From Pseudoduganella armeniaca (GTDB taxonomy: Bacteria; Pseudomonadota; Gammaproteobacteria; Burkholderiales; Burkholderiaceae_D), in contig NZ_CP028324.1 in the NCBI RefSeq assembly GCF_003028855.1, forward strand, positions 3,596,001 to 3,660,000: a stretch of DNA of 64,000 bases. Reading direction: 5' to 3'. Below are positions 10,449-19,351 of the stretch, in pieces; within the stretch, counting starts at the first letter, position 1, and the number at the start of each line of letters is the position of its first letter. The notes beneath the pieces are model-generated. The model had not been told where the DNA came from. It saw only the letters and a list, made by a program, of their open reading frames with translations, and did not search any database. Position numbers and translations under genes: made by a program.

Positions 10449-11500
10449 AGTATCCCGAACTCCTGCGCATCGACGATGTGCTCGCCCGTCTCGACGACTT
10501 CGACACCATCATCGACGCCCGCAGCCCCGCCGAGTACGCACTCGACCACCTGCCGGGCGCGATCAACTGCCCCGTGCTGGACGACGAGCAGCGCATCGTC
10601 GTCGGCACCTTGTACAAGCAGACCGGCGCCTTCGAGGCGAAGAAGCTGGGCGCCGCGCTGGTGGCGAAGAATATCGCCTACCACCTGGAGACGCTGTGGC
10701 AGGACAAGCCACGCGAGTGGAGGCCGCTGGTCTACTGCTGGCGCGGCGGCAACCGCAGCGGCTCGATGGCCCACATCCTGGCCAAAATCGGCTGGCCCGT
10801 GGTGCAGCTGGACGGCGGCTACAAGGCCTTCCGCAACCGCGTCAACGCGGACCTGGAGCAGACGCCCGAACTGGATTTGCGCGTGATCTGCGGCACCACC
10901 GGCAGCGGCAAGACCCGCCTGCTCGACACGCTCGAATCGGTCGGCGCCCAGGTGCTGGACCTGGAACAGCTGGCGGCGCACCGCGGCTCCGTGCTGGGCA
11001 ACCTGCCCTGCCAGCCGCAGCCCACCCAAAAGGCGTTCGAGACGTCGATCTGGGACCGGCTGCGCCGCTTCGATCCCGCCCGGCCCGTGTTCGTGGAGTC
11101 CGAAAGCAAGAAAGTCGGCGCGCTGCGCGTACCGGCCGCGCTGATGGAGCGCATGCGCGCCTCGCCGTGCATCGCGCTGCAGGTGGCGCGTGAGGAACGG
11201 GTCAAGCTGCTGATCGAGGACTACCAGCACTTCGCCTGCAACGCACCGGCGCTGAACGCCCAGCTGACGTACCTGACGGACCTGCATGGCAAGGCGAAGA
11301 TCGCGGCGTGGCAGGAGATGGCCACCAGCGGGCGCATGGCGGAGCTGGTCGACGAGCTGCTGGTCGAGCATTACGATCCGGCTTATACGCGTTCGATCCA
11401 CCGCAATTTCACGCAGTACGAGCAGGCGCAGGTCGTGGCGCTTGCCGATATCTCGCCCGCTTCGTTTGTCGCCGCGGCGCAGGCGCTGCATCTGGGCTGA
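10445..11500 (+). CDS. mnmH: tRNA 2-selenouridine synthase
   Basis: A 351-residue cytoplasmic enzyme that replaces sulfur by selenium at tRNA wobble 2-thiouridine, via a geranylated intermediate, using selenophosphate. The N-terminal rhodanese domain contains the active-site Cys98 in VYCWRGGNRSGSM. The C-terminal P-loop domain has Walker A GTTGSGKT (residues 150-157). Length equals E. coli SelU/YbbB (about 364). The neighbourhood with tesA and ybbA resembles the E. coli ybb region. Presence implies selenophosphate synthesis (selD), which is not in this window. Confidence 0.94.
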   Translation: MKYPELLRIDDVLARLDDFDTIIDARSPAEYALDHLPGAINCPVLDDEQRIVVGTLYKQTGAFEAKKLGAALVAKNIAYHLETLWQDKPREWRPLVYCWRGGNRSGSMAHILAKIGWPVVQLDGGYKAFRNRVNADLEQTPELDLRVICGTTGSGKTRLLDTLESVGAQVLDLEQLAAHRGSVLGNLPCQPQPTQKAFETSIWDRLRRFDPARPVFVESESKKVGALRVPAALMERMRASPCIALQVAREERVKLLIEDYQHFACNAPALNAQLTYLTDLHGKAKIAAWQEMATSGRMAELVDELLVEHYDPAYTRSIHRNFTQYEQAQVVALADISPASFVAAAQALHLG

Positions 11501-11520
11501 TTCGCAGCCGCGGATGAAAA

Positions 11521-11610
11521 CCGGGGACAGTCCCGAAGGGACAGTCCCCAATCCTCGAACAGCCGCGTTGTCTCAGGCTTTGTGACTGTCCCCGCAGGGG
11601 ACTGTCACCG
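11521..11610. repeat. Pair of GGGGACAGTCCC-type palindromes downstream of mnmH
   Basis: Two short hairpins of the window-wide family. The first (11523-11549) has arms GGGGACAGTCCC and GGGACAGTCCCC around GAA. The second (11583-11605) has TGACTGTCCCC and GGGGACTGTCA around GCA. Each is complementary except at the central base of the GACwGTC core. The pair is flanked by AAAACC on the left and GGTTTTTATC on the right, a tail also seen with the elements at 13.8 and 14.0 kb. Confidence 0.75.
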
Positions 11611-11633
11611 GTTTTTATCGACAACGCCAAGGA

Positions 11634-11665
11634 CAAAAAAAACGCCCGGACCAGCCGGGCGTTTT
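11634..11665. terminator. Bidirectional rho-independent terminator
   Basis: The stem AACGCCCGG / CCGGGCGTT with loop ACCAG has an A-run before it and TTTT after it. It can therefore end transcripts of mnmH on the plus strand and of ppiD on the minus strand. Confidence 0.85.
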
Positions 11666-11682
11666 CATTAGTAGCGTGAGGC

Positions 11683-13617
11683 TTACTGCGCGCCTTCGGC
11701 CGGCTTGGCACCGATCGGGTGCAGCACCTTGACCTTGGCCTTTTCCTTCAGCACCTCGACGTAGTTCATCATGTCCTGCTGGGCCACGATATTGTCGATC
11801 TGCTCGGCATCCGCGCTGCGGCGGGCGGCGTCCGGTTGCGCCGGCTGGTGTACCTTGCCGATGCGGTAGATGCCATAGCCCATGCCCGGCAGCTCGACGC
11901 CCACGTAGGCCGGCAGCTTCGTCACGTCGGCCTTGAGCACGGAACGTGCGGCCAGTGGGCTGATGCCGTCGATCTTGGCGCGCGAGATCGTCTGCACGGG
12001 GCCGAAGCCGGCGGCATCGCCCGCTGCCTTGACGGCCGCCAGCTTCGCTTCGCCTGCCTTCTTGGCGGCGGCCAGCGCTTCCTGCGCCGTGACCTGCTGG
12101 CGGATCTGCGCTTCCACTTCGGCCAGCGGGCGCTTCGACGCCGGCTTGAATTCGAGGATGCGGCCGGCCACCAGCTTGCTCGGCGCCACTTCCACCGCTT
12201 CGGTGTTGCGCTTGTTCTTCAGCGAGTCTTCCGCGAACAGCGCCGTCAGGAACTTGGCGTTGTTGTACGGCGCCTGGCCTGCCACCGGATTCGGCGTGCG
12301 CGTCACACCCGTCGCCGTTTCGATTTTGAGGCCCAGCTTGTCGGCCACCGGCTTCAGGGTGTCGGACTGCTCGTATACCGTGTTGGTGAACGTCTCGGCG
12401 GCCTCGGAGTACTTCTTGGCGGCCTTCTGCTTCTTCAGGTCCGCGGCGATGTCGCCCTTGACGGCATCGAGCGGCTTGACGGCGGCCGGCTTGAGCGACG
12501 TGACGGTGATGACGTGGTAGCCGAATTCGGATTCGACGACGTCGCTGATCTCGCCTTGCTTGAGCTTGAAGATCGAGGTCTCCACCGTCGGCACCAGCGA
12601 GCCTTTTTCGATCACGCCCAGGTCGCCGCCCTGCTCGGCCGAGCCCGGGTCTTCCGATTTCGCCTTGGCGATCTTGGCGAAGTCGGCCGGGGCCTTGCGT
12701 ACCTCGGCCAGGATCGCTTCGGCCTTGGCCTTCGCGGCAGCCTTGACGTCGGCCTTGGCGGCCTTGTCGACGGCCACCAGGATGTGGCTGGCGCGGCGCT
12801 CTTCCGGTGCCGTGAAGCGGGCCGGCGCGGCGTTGTAGACGGCAGCCACTTCCTCGTCGGTCACGCTGACCTGGCTGGCGATGGCGTTGGCGTCGAACAC
12901 CACGTATTCGATGCGGGCCTGCTCCGGCACCTGGAACAGCTTGTCGTTCTTGTCGTAGAACGCCTTGATCATCGCATCGGTGACCTTGGCGTTGGCGACG
13001 AACTCCGTCAGCGGCAGCACCAGTTCCTGCACGTCGCGTTCCTGCTCCGTCAGGTTCGACACCATCTGCGCGACGGCGCGCGGCGCGAATGCACTGCCCT
13101 GCACGCCGGCGGCCAGCTGCTGGGTCGTCAGGTCGCGCTTGACGGACTGGAAGTAGCCTTGCGGGGTCAGGCCCGTCTGGCTGGCGATCAGGTTGGCGGC
13201 TTTCTCTTCGTCGAGCTTGCCGTCCGCCTTGAACATGCCAGGAATGTCCTGCAGGCTCTCGGCCACGGCGCGCTGCACGGCCGCGTCGACGGCGCCCAGG
13301 TGCGAGCGCGACGCCTCGGCAACGATGGCGCGCTGGGCGATCAGGTTGTCCAGCACGCTCTGGCGGAACTCGGGGGTGTCGAACAGCTTCTGGTCGAACT
13401 GGGCGCCCAGGCGCTGGCGGTACTGGTCCAGCTGGCGGCGCAGCGCCTGGTCGTATTCCTGCTGGGTCACGGGCTGGCCGTTGACCTTGGCGACCGTCGT
13501 GGCGTCGTCGCCGAAGCTGTTGTAACCGCTGACGCCCACCAGGACGAACGACGGCACGATGACGATCGCCAGCAAAATCTGCATCAGTTTTTGATGCGTA
13601 CGAATGAATTCAAACAT
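11683..13617 (-). CDS. ppiD: Membrane-anchored periplasmic chaperone PpiD (SurA N-domain, PPIC parvulin)
   Basis: A 644-residue inner-membrane protein that helps outer-membrane and secreted proteins leave the Sec translocon. The start at 13617 (MFEFIRTHQKLMQ) gives the typical short cytoplasmic tail, one transmembrane helix (ILLAIVIVPSFVLVGV) and a periplasmic body. A SurA-N-like region follows, then the parvulin domain with EERRASHILVA, SEDPGSAEQGGDLG and EFGYHVITV. Length is close to E. coli PpiD (623). The frame is open 19 codons further upstream but lacks the anchor there. The gene follows hupB and tRNA-Asp, as in many betaproteobacteria, but terminators separate it from them. Confidence 0.93.
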   Translation of the reverse strand: MFEFIRTHQKLMQILLAIVIVPSFVLVGVSGYNSFGDDATTVAKVNGQPVTQQEYDQALRRQLDQYRQRLGAQFDQKLFDTPEFRQSVLDNLIAQRAIVAEASRSHLGAVDAAVQRAVAESLQDIPGMFKADGKLDEEKAANLIASQTGLTPQGYFQSVKRDLTTQQLAAGVQGSAFAPRAVAQMVSNLTEQERDVQELVLPLTEFVANAKVTDAMIKAFYDKNDKLFQVPEQARIEYVVFDANAIASQVSVTDEEVAAVYNAAPARFTAPEERRASHILVAVDKAAKADVKAAAKAKAEAILAEVRKAPADFAKIAKAKSEDPGSAEQGGDLGVIEKGSLVPTVETSIFKLKQGEISDVVESEFGYHVITVTSLKPAAVKPLDAVKGDIAADLKKQKAAKKYSEAAETFTNTVYEQSDTLKPVADKLGLKIETATGVTRTPNPVAGQAPYNNAKFLTALFAEDSLKNKRNTEAVEVAPSKLVAGRILEFKPASKRPLAEVEAQIRQQVTAQEALAAAKKAGEAKLAAVKAAGDAAGFGPVQTISRAKIDGISPLAARSVLKADVTKLPAYVGVELPGMGYGIYRIGKVHQPAQPDAARRSADAEQIDNIVAQQDMMNYVEVLKEKAKVKVLHPIGAKPAEGAQ

Positions 13618-13678
13618 GGTCGGCCAATTGGATGAGTGGATCACCAGGCGCGGCGCCGCTCCTTGCCGCGACACGCCT

Positions 13679-13704
13679 GTAAAAAAGGCGAACCCGAGTT
13701 CGCC
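13679..13704 (-). terminator. Rho-independent terminator upstream of ppiD
   Basis: On the minus strand GGCGAAC-TCG-GGTTCGCC is followed by TTTTTT. It stops transcripts coming from the hupB/tRNA-Asp side before ppiD, so ppiD needs its own promoter in the ~60 bases before its start. Confidence 0.8.
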
Positions 13705-13807
13705 CTCTGCTGCTCACGCGATTATAGGGGGGCGTTCCGCTATAGCAAGGTAGCGGTTTGAATAATTGATAAGGGGGCACGGCGGTGGCGGGCTTGGGGC
13801 CGGGCTT

Positions 13808-14060
13808 GGGGACTGTCCCTTCGGGACTGTCCCCGGTTTTTATCCGCGGCGGTGACGATGCGATTAAAACCGGGGTCAGTCCCCTGCGGGGACAGACCCC
13901 AAGCTTGCTGGCGTTCTGGCGGCGCTGCCAAAGACCCGCGGTGACAGGCACCTATCTTGAAGCGCTGGCGCTTCAAGATAGGTGCCTGTCACCAGGGTTT
14001 TGCTGGCGGACTTTCTGGGCTGGGCTCTAGCCTTGGGGACTGTCCCTCCGGGACTGTCCC
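13808..14060. repeat. Cluster of four palindromes of the shared family
   Basis: The elements are: 13808-13834 (GGGGACTGTCCC..GGGACTGTCCCC); 13872-13900 (GGGGTCAGTCCCC..GGGGACAGACCCC); 13940-13993, starting GGTGACAGGCAC with 26-base perfectly complementary arms and a 2-base loop; and 14035-14060 (GGGGACTGTCCC..GGGACTGTCCC). Elements one and four share the right flank GGTTTTTATCCGCGGC. Element two is preceded by ATTAAAACC. No credible gene lies in this stretch, and the apparent short ORFs are translations of the palindromes. Confidence 0.8.
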
Positions 14061-14111
14061 GGTTTTTATCCGCGGCTGACCAGGGGTTGTGCTGGCGGAC
14101 CGATAAAAAGC

Positions 14112-14147
14112 AAAAAAGCCCCGCAGCTTCTTTTTGCTGTGGGGCTT
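14112..14147 (-). terminator. Rho-independent terminator after tRNA-Asp
   Basis: On the minus strand AAGCCCCACAGC pairs with GCTGCGGGGCTT around an A-rich loop and is followed by a T-run. It is the natural end of a hupB/tRNA-Asp transcript. Confidence 0.8.
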
Positions 14148-14214
14148 GCATGCCATGTTTCCTTGGCGGATCCGACGAGGCTCGCCGACGTTCCGCCGGG
14201 AGAGGCAGGGGTTT

Positions 14215-14330
14215 CGCGAAGCACTGCTTCGCGCCTGCCGAGCGGCGCTGCCTTGCAAGGCAGCGCCCGCGGTTTCGCCTGCAAGCGAAACCCTTCGAGC
14301 CCCAAACCGGACTCCCCGCAGGGGGAGTCC
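14215..14330. repeat. Four consecutive GC-rich hairpins next to tRNA-Asp
   Basis: The hairpins are CGCGAAGCA..TGCTTCGCG (14215-14233), GGCGCTGCCTTG..GGCAGCGCC (14244-14267), GGTTTCGCCTGCAAGCGAAACC-type (14271-14292) and GGACTCCCC..GGGGGAGTCC (14309-14330). Each is perfectly or almost perfectly self-complementary. They differ from the GACAGG family and from each other. They would be transcribed as the 3' trailer of tRNA-Asp before the terminator at 14112. Confidence 0.7.
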
Positions 14331-14346
14331 TCTTGTATCTCAATTC

Positions 14347-14423
14347 TGGCGGAGCGGACGGGGCTCGAACCCGCGACCCCCGGCGTGACAGGCCGGTATT
14401 CTAACCAACTGAACTACCGCTCC
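14347..14423 (-). tRNA. tRNA-Asp (GTC)
   Basis: On the minus strand the gene starts GGAGCGGTAGTTCAG and folds into a standard cloverleaf. It has the acceptor pair GGAGCGG/CCGCTCC, the T-loop GTTCGAACC and anticodon GTC in CCTGTCACG. The discriminator G and CCA are encoded (14347-14350). It lies about 80 bases downstream of hupB, on the same strand. Confidence 0.96.
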
Positions 14424-14504
14424 AGTACTGCAACTACGTCACAACATTACCACTTGAACTACGCAGCGAGCGATTGCGAAACCGCAACCGCTCACCGAAC
14501 TCAA

Positions 14505-14777
14505 TTAGTTTACAGCATCTTTCAGTGCTTTGCCAGCCTTAAATTTCGGCACTTTGGCGGCGTCGATCGTGATCTCTTCCTTCGTGCGCGGGTTGCGGCC
14601 CGTGCGGGCGGCGCGCTCGCTCACCATGAAGGTGCCGAAGCCGACCAGGGTCACGCTGTCGTTCTTGGCCAGAGTAGTGGTTACGCCATCGATCATCGCG
14701 TCCAGCGCGCGTGCCGCGGCCGCTTTGGAAATATCAGCGGAAGTGGCGATATGGTCGATCAGTTCAGTCTTGTTCAC
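14505..14777 (-). CDS. hupB: DNA-binding protein HU-beta
   Basis: A 90-residue nucleoid protein. The start is a GTG at 14777 giving MNKTELIDHIATSADISKA, preceded by GGGGAA at a suitable distance; the longer open frame upstream has no HU sequence. The DNA-binding arm is seen as GFGTFMVSERAARTGRNPRT and the C-terminus as KVPKFKAGKALKDAVN. HU bends DNA nonspecifically and compacts the chromosome. Position after lon is the classical proteobacterial lon-hupB order. A strong promoter at 14997-15026 would give a leader of roughly 210 bases. Confidence 0.97.
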   Translation of the reverse strand: MNKTELIDHIATSADISKAAAARALDAMIDGVTTTLAKNDSVTLVGFGTFMVSERAARTGRNPRTKEEITIDAAKVPKFKAGKALKDAVN

Positions 14778-14996
14778 AGCTTGTTCCCCGTCACAAAGGT
14801 TTAAATCGTTTATACCGTTTTCACGCACCTCATGGGTGCGCTGCCCGGCAGATGAAAGGGGGCATCGAAAAATCTTCGCGGACAGAACCGACAGGCCCGG
14901 CCGCACGCGTGAAACATGAGACAGAACAGGGGCCGGCGATGAAGCGCAGTGGATTTTTCGAGGCTCCCTGTAGGGCAGAGAAAAATCTCAGGCCGT

Positions 14997-15026
14997 ATTA
15001 AACAGGCCGCGCTTGCTGTGTGTCAA
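14997..15026 (-). promoter_or_regulatory. Sigma-70 promoter of hupB
   Basis: Read on the minus strand, the -35 box TTGACA (15026-15021) and -10 box TTTAAT (15002-14997) are separated by 18 bases. They are in the lon-hupB intergenic region, just after the lon terminator, and point at hupB. Confidence 0.7.
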
Positions 15027-15081
15027 GGCGTGAAGTTGTAAAAGATGCGTCGATTTCGCTCTGTAAACCGCTGGCGGACGT

Positions 15082-15108
15082 AAAAACGGGCACCCGAGGG
15101 TGCCCGTT
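15082..15108 (-). terminator. Rho-independent terminator of lon
   Basis: On the minus strand AACGGGCACCC-TC-GGGTGCCCG is followed by TTTTTA, about 55 bases after the lon stop codon. Confidence 0.85.
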
Positions 15109-15161
15109 GTCTCACCGCATGGCGCGGCTTGGTACTTGCTTAGTGCTTGCTCAGCGCCTGC

Positions 15162-17572
15162 TTAGTGCTTGACCACGTCCGTCTGGCCGTCCGGCTTGGC
15201 GTTCGGCGCCGACACCGCCTCCACCGCTGGCACGTCCGCCAGGGCTTCCGGCTGGCGCTCCAGGGCGATTTCCAGGACCTTGTCGATCCAGCGCACGGGC
15301 ACGATCTCGAGCTTGTTCTTGACGTTGTCCGGGATCTCGGCCAGGTCCTTCACGTTCTGCTCGGGATCAAGACCGTCTTGATGCCGCCGCGATGCGCCGC
15401 CAGCAGCTTCTCCTTCAGGCCGCCGATCGGCAGCACTTCGCCGCGCAGCGTGATCTCGCCCGTCATCGCCACGTCGGCACGCACCGGGATGCCCGTGAAC
15501 ACCGACACCATTGCGGTGGTCATCGCGATACCGGCGGACGGACCGTCCTTCGGCGTCGCGCCTTCCGGCACGTGGATGTGGATATCCTGCTTCTCGAACA
15601 CCTCGGCCTTGATGCCCAGGCGCTGCGCGCGGCTGCGTACCACCGTGCGGGCCGCCTCGATCGATTCCTTCATCACGTCGCCCAGGGTACCCGTGCGGAT
15701 CACGTTGCCCTTGCCGGGCATCGTGACCGATTCGATCGTCAGCAGGTCGCCACCGACTTCCGTCCAGGCCAGGCCGACCACCTGGCCGACCTGGTTTTCC
15801 TTCTCGGCCACGCCGAAGTCATAGCGGCGCACGCCCAGGAACTTGTCCAGGTTTTTCGGCGTGACGGCGACCTTCTTCTCGGTCTTCTTCAGCAGCAGCA
15901 GCTTGACGACCTTGCGGCAGATCTTCGACACCTCGCGTTCCAGCGAACGCACGCCGGCTTCACGGGTGTAGTAGCGGATCACGTCGCGGATCGCGGCCTC
16001 GCTGACGGCGATCTCGCCTTCCTTCAAGCCGTTGTTCTTGATCTGCTTCGGCAGCAGGTAGCGCAGCGCGATGCTGGTCTTCTCGTCTTCCGTGTAGCCC
16101 GACAGGCGGATCACTTCCATCCGGTCCAGGAGCGCCGGCGGGATGTTGTACGAGTTCGACGTCGCCACGAACATCACGTCCGACAGGTCGAAGTCCACCT
16201 CGATGTAGTGGTCCGAGAACGTGTGGTTCTGTTCCGGGTCCAGCACCTCGAGCAGGGCCGACGACGGGTCGCCGCGGAAGTCCGCGCCCATCTTGTCGAT
16301 CTCGTCGAGCAGGAACAGGGGGTTGCGCACGCCGACTTTCGCCAGCGACTGCAGCACCTTGCCCGGCATCGAGCCGATGTAGGTACGACGGTGACCGCGG
16401 ATCTCGGCCTCGTCACGCACGCCGCCCAGGGCCATGCGCACGAACTTGCGGTTCGTGGCGCGGGCGATGGACTGGCCCAGCGAGGTCTTGCCGACGCCAG
16501 GAGGACCCACGAAGCACAGGATCGGCGCCTTCAGCTTGTCGACGCGCTGCTGCACCGCGAGGTATTCCAGGATGCGTTCCTTGACCTTCTCGAGGCCATA
16601 GTGATCGCCTTCCAGCACCTTCTCGGCGTTGGCCAGGTCGTTGTTGACCTTGGACTTCTTCTTCCAAGGCAGCGACACCAGCGTGTCGATGTAGTTGCGC
16701 ACCACGGTCGCCTCGGCCGACATCGGCGACATCAGCTTCAGCTTCTTCAGTTCGGCATTGGCCTTGTCCAGCGCTTCCTTCGGCATCTTGGCGGCCAGGA
16801 CCTTCTTCTCGAGTTCGTCGAAATCGGCGCCCTCTTCGCCCTCGCCCAGCTCCTTCTGGATCGCCTTGACCTGTTCGTTCAGGTAGTACTCGCGCTGCGA
16901 CTTCTCCATCTGGCGCTTGACGCGGCCACGGATGCGCTTTTCGACCTGCAGGATGTCCAGTTCACCTTCCAGCTGGCCGAGCAGGTGCTCCAGGCGCTTG
17001 GCGACGTTGAAGATCTCCAGGATGACCTGCTTCTGCTCGAGTTTCAGCGGCAGATGCGCCGCCACCGTGTCGGCCAGGCGGCCGGCATCGTCGATGCCCG
17101 ACAGCGAAGCCAGGATCTCGGGCGGAATTTTCTTGTTCAGTTTTACGTACTGGTCGAACTGCTGCACGATGGCGCGGCGCATCGCTTCGATCTCGGAATC
17201 GTCACCGATTTCCGATTCCAGCGGCGTCAGGTCGGCCATGAAGTGCGTCGGCGCGTCGGTGATCTTGCGGATGCGCGCACGCTGGGAGCCCTCGACGAGC
17301 ACCTTGACGGTGCCGTCCGGCAGCTTCAGCATTTGCAGGATATTGGCGACGCAACCGATTTCATAGATGTCGGCGGGGGACGGTTCGTCCTTCGCGGCGG
17401 CTTTCTGGGCGGCGAGCATGATGCTCTTGCCCTGCTCCATAGCGGCTTCCAGCGCCTTGATCGATTTTGGACGCCCCACGAACAGGGGTATCACCATATG
17501 CGGGAAGACGACGACATCCCGTAAAGGCAACAACGGCAGTTGGGTCTGCTCAGTTAATTTGGAAGTTGTCAT
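15162..17572 (-). CDS. lon: ATP-dependent protease Lon, frameshifted near the C-terminus
   Basis: Cytoplasmic AAA+ serine protease degrading misfolded and regulatory proteins. Visible are the N-terminal LON domain (LPLLPLRDVVVFPHMVIPLF), Walker A GPPGVGKT, Walker B LFLLDEIDKM and the catalytic dyad Ser679 (KDGPSAG) and Lys722 (GGLKEK), numbered as in E. coli. The frame ends early with VLIPSRT at 15350 (740 residues). The expected tail (KDLAEIPDNVKNKLEIVPVRW and on to QTDVVKH) continues in the next frame to 15162. One missing base in the CCCGAG run at 15361-15365 explains this, and repaired length is 803. The stretch has its own terminator and follows clpX. As written, the protein lacks about 64 C-terminal residues. 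Confidence 0.95.
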
Positions 17573-17738
17573 GGCGTACCTTATGTAAAAGCATGTTTAT
17601 GATGTAGGCACTAGCAGCCGAATCACAAGACCTGCGGTCATAATATTTATCGACAACACATAATATTGCCCAAATATTAGGCCGCTGACAGGGCAATGGG
17701 ATTTCTCCAACACCCTCTAAAAGAGCCGTCCCCGAATG

Positions 17739-17775
17739 AAAAAAGCCACGCGCGACAGGCGCCGCGAGTGGCTTT
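17739..17775 (-). terminator. Rho-independent terminator of clpX
   Basis: On the minus strand AAAGCCACTCGCGG pairs with CGCGCGTGGCTTTTTT. It sits about 90 bases after the clpX stop and separates clpX from lon. The ~165 bases between it and the lon start are AT-rich for this genome and probably hold the lon promoter; I could not assign boxes with confidence. Confidence 0.8.
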
Positions 17776-17866
17776 CCGAGTGAAGCCTGCTTCTCTTATT
17801 GGTTTCGATTGTACTGCCTTGCCGTACGGATGCAAAACGCTTTTTGCGGAAGTGTGCAACCCTTAT

Positions 17867-19135
17867 TTAATTTTCACCGGAGGCTTTTGGCGTCTCCTGG
17901 TAAATCAGCAAAGGTTTCGCGCCCTGCGTGATCGTGTTCTCGTCGATGACGACCTTGGTAACGTTCTGCTGGTTCGGCAGGTCGTACATGATGTCGAGCA
18001 GCGCGTGTTCCAGGATGGAACGCAGGCCGCGTGCGCCGGTCTTGCGGGCCAGCGCCTTGCGGGCAATGGCGTGCAAGGCGGCCGGACGGATCTCCAGCTC
18101 GGCGCCTTCCATCTCCAGGAGCTTGCTGTACTGCTTGATCAGCGCGTTCTTCGGCTCGACCAGGATCTGGATCAGCGCCTCTTCCGTCAGCTCCGACAGC
18201 GTGGCGACGACCGGCAGGCGGCCCACCAGCTCGGGAATCAGACCGAACTTGATCAGGTCTTCCGGTTCCGCTTCCAGCAGGATGTCGGCGTTGGAACGCT
18301 GCTCCTTGCTCTTCACGGTGGCCGAGAAGCCGATGCCGCTCTTCTCGGAACGGTTCGAGATGATCTTGGCCAGGCCGTCGAAGGCGCCGCCGCAGATGAA
18401 CATGATGTTGGTCGTGTCGATCTGCACGAAATCCTGGTTCGGATGCTTGCGCCCGCCTTGTGGCGGCACCGAGGCCATCGTGCCCTCGATCAGCTTCAGC
18501 AGGGCCTGCTGCACGCCTTCGCCGGACACGTCGCGCGTGATCGACGGGTTGTCCGACTTGCGCGAGATCTTGTCGATCTCGTCGATGTAGACAATGCCGC
18601 GCTGGGCTTTCTCGACGTCGTAGTTGCAGCTCTGCAGCAGCTTCTGGATGATGTTCTCGACGTCCTCGCCCACGTAGCCGGCTTCCGTCAAGGTGGTCGC
18701 GTCGGCGATCACGAACGGCACGTTCAGCATGCGCGCCAGGGTCTGCGCCAGCAGCGTCTTGCCGGAGCCGGTGGGACCGACCAGCAGGATGTTGCTCTTG
18801 GCGAGTTCGACGTCGTCTTTCTTGCCCAGGTGCTTCAGGCGCTTGTAATGGTTGTAGACAGCCACCGACAGGATACGCTTGGCCGTCTGCTGGCCGATCA
18901 CGTACTGGTTCAGCAGCTCGGCGATCTCGTGCGGTGTCGGCAGGTCCGACTTGGCGCCCGTGACGGATTCGATGCTGGACGTCTCGTCGCGAATGATGTC
19001 ATTGCACAAATCAATGCACTCGTCGCAGATGAAGACGGAGGGCCCGGCGATCAGCTTCTTGACCTCGTGCTGGCTCTTGCCGCAGAAGGAGCAGTACAGA
19101 AGTTTTTCACCGCTGGAAGATTTTTTGTCGGACAT
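17867..19135 (-). CDS. clpX: ClpXP protease ATPase subunit
   Basis: A 422-residue AAA+ unfoldase that recognises substrates and feeds them to ClpP. The N-terminal zinc-binding domain has CSFCGK and CDECIDLC (four cysteines). The ATPase core has Walker A GPTGSGKT and Walker B IVYIDEIDKI, with the ClpP-contact loop region around SGIGFSATVKS. The length is the family norm. It lies downstream of clpP on the same strand, but a terminator-like hairpin at 19282-19319 lies between them, so clpX probably has some independent transcription. Confidence 0.98.
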   Translation of the reverse strand: MSDKKSSSGEKLLYCSFCGKSQHEVKKLIAGPSVFICDECIDLCNDIIRDETSSIESVTGAKSDLPTPHEIAELLNQYVIGQQTAKRILSVAVYNHYKRLKHLGKKDDVELAKSNILLVGPTGSGKTLLAQTLARMLNVPFVIADATTLTEAGYVGEDVENIIQKLLQSCNYDVEKAQRGIVYIDEIDKISRKSDNPSITRDVSGEGVQQALLKLIEGTMASVPPQGGRKHPNQDFVQIDTTNIMFICGGAFDGLAKIISNRSEKSGIGFSATVKSKEQRSNADILLEAEPEDLIKFGLIPELVGRLPVVATLSELTEEALIQILVEPKNALIKQYSKLLEMEGAELEIRPAALHAIARKALARKTGARGLRSILEHALLDIMYDLPNQQNVTKVVIDENTITQGAKPLLIYQETPKASGEN

Positions 19136-19281
19136 GGGACGTTTTCTTTAGTTGCCAAGAATGAGGTGTTGCATTTTCGGAAGCCTGGCGTCGCACACCG
19201 GGCTCTGCCGAGTGCGAAACTTGCGCCATGTAAGCAGGTAATGAGTCCTGCACACAACCACCATGCTACCCGAAATAAAAA

Positions 19282-19319
19282 TAAAACGCCCGGAACGGTG
19301 TAGCGTCCGGGCGGTTTTT
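19282..19319 (-). terminator. Rho-independent terminator or attenuator between clpP and clpX
   Basis: On the minus strand CCGCCCGGA pairs with TCCGGGCG followed by TTTTATTTTTATTT. The A-run on the other side makes it look bidirectional. It may only partly stop clpP transcripts. Confidence 0.75.
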
Positions 19320-19351
19320 TAACGATTTCGCTAAGGACGGCTTGCGGCCGA

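Noticed and set aside
13808..14060. Possible CRISPR array
   Set aside because: Palindromic units differ in length and sequence and have no regular spacers; no cas genes are near.
13740..14400. Several 80-220 codon ORFs between ppiD and tRNA-Asp
   Set aside because: They translate palindromes (recurring KTGDSPEGTVP-like peptides in several frames) and the tRNA gene itself, with no consistent ribosome-binding sites.
15392..17524. 710-codon open frame antisense to lon
   Set aside because: A shadow of the lon codon pattern with no family similarity.
17573..17740. Sigma-32 heat-shock promoter for lon
   Set aside because: CTTGTGA-like sequence is present but no matching -10 at correct spacing; not strong enough to call.
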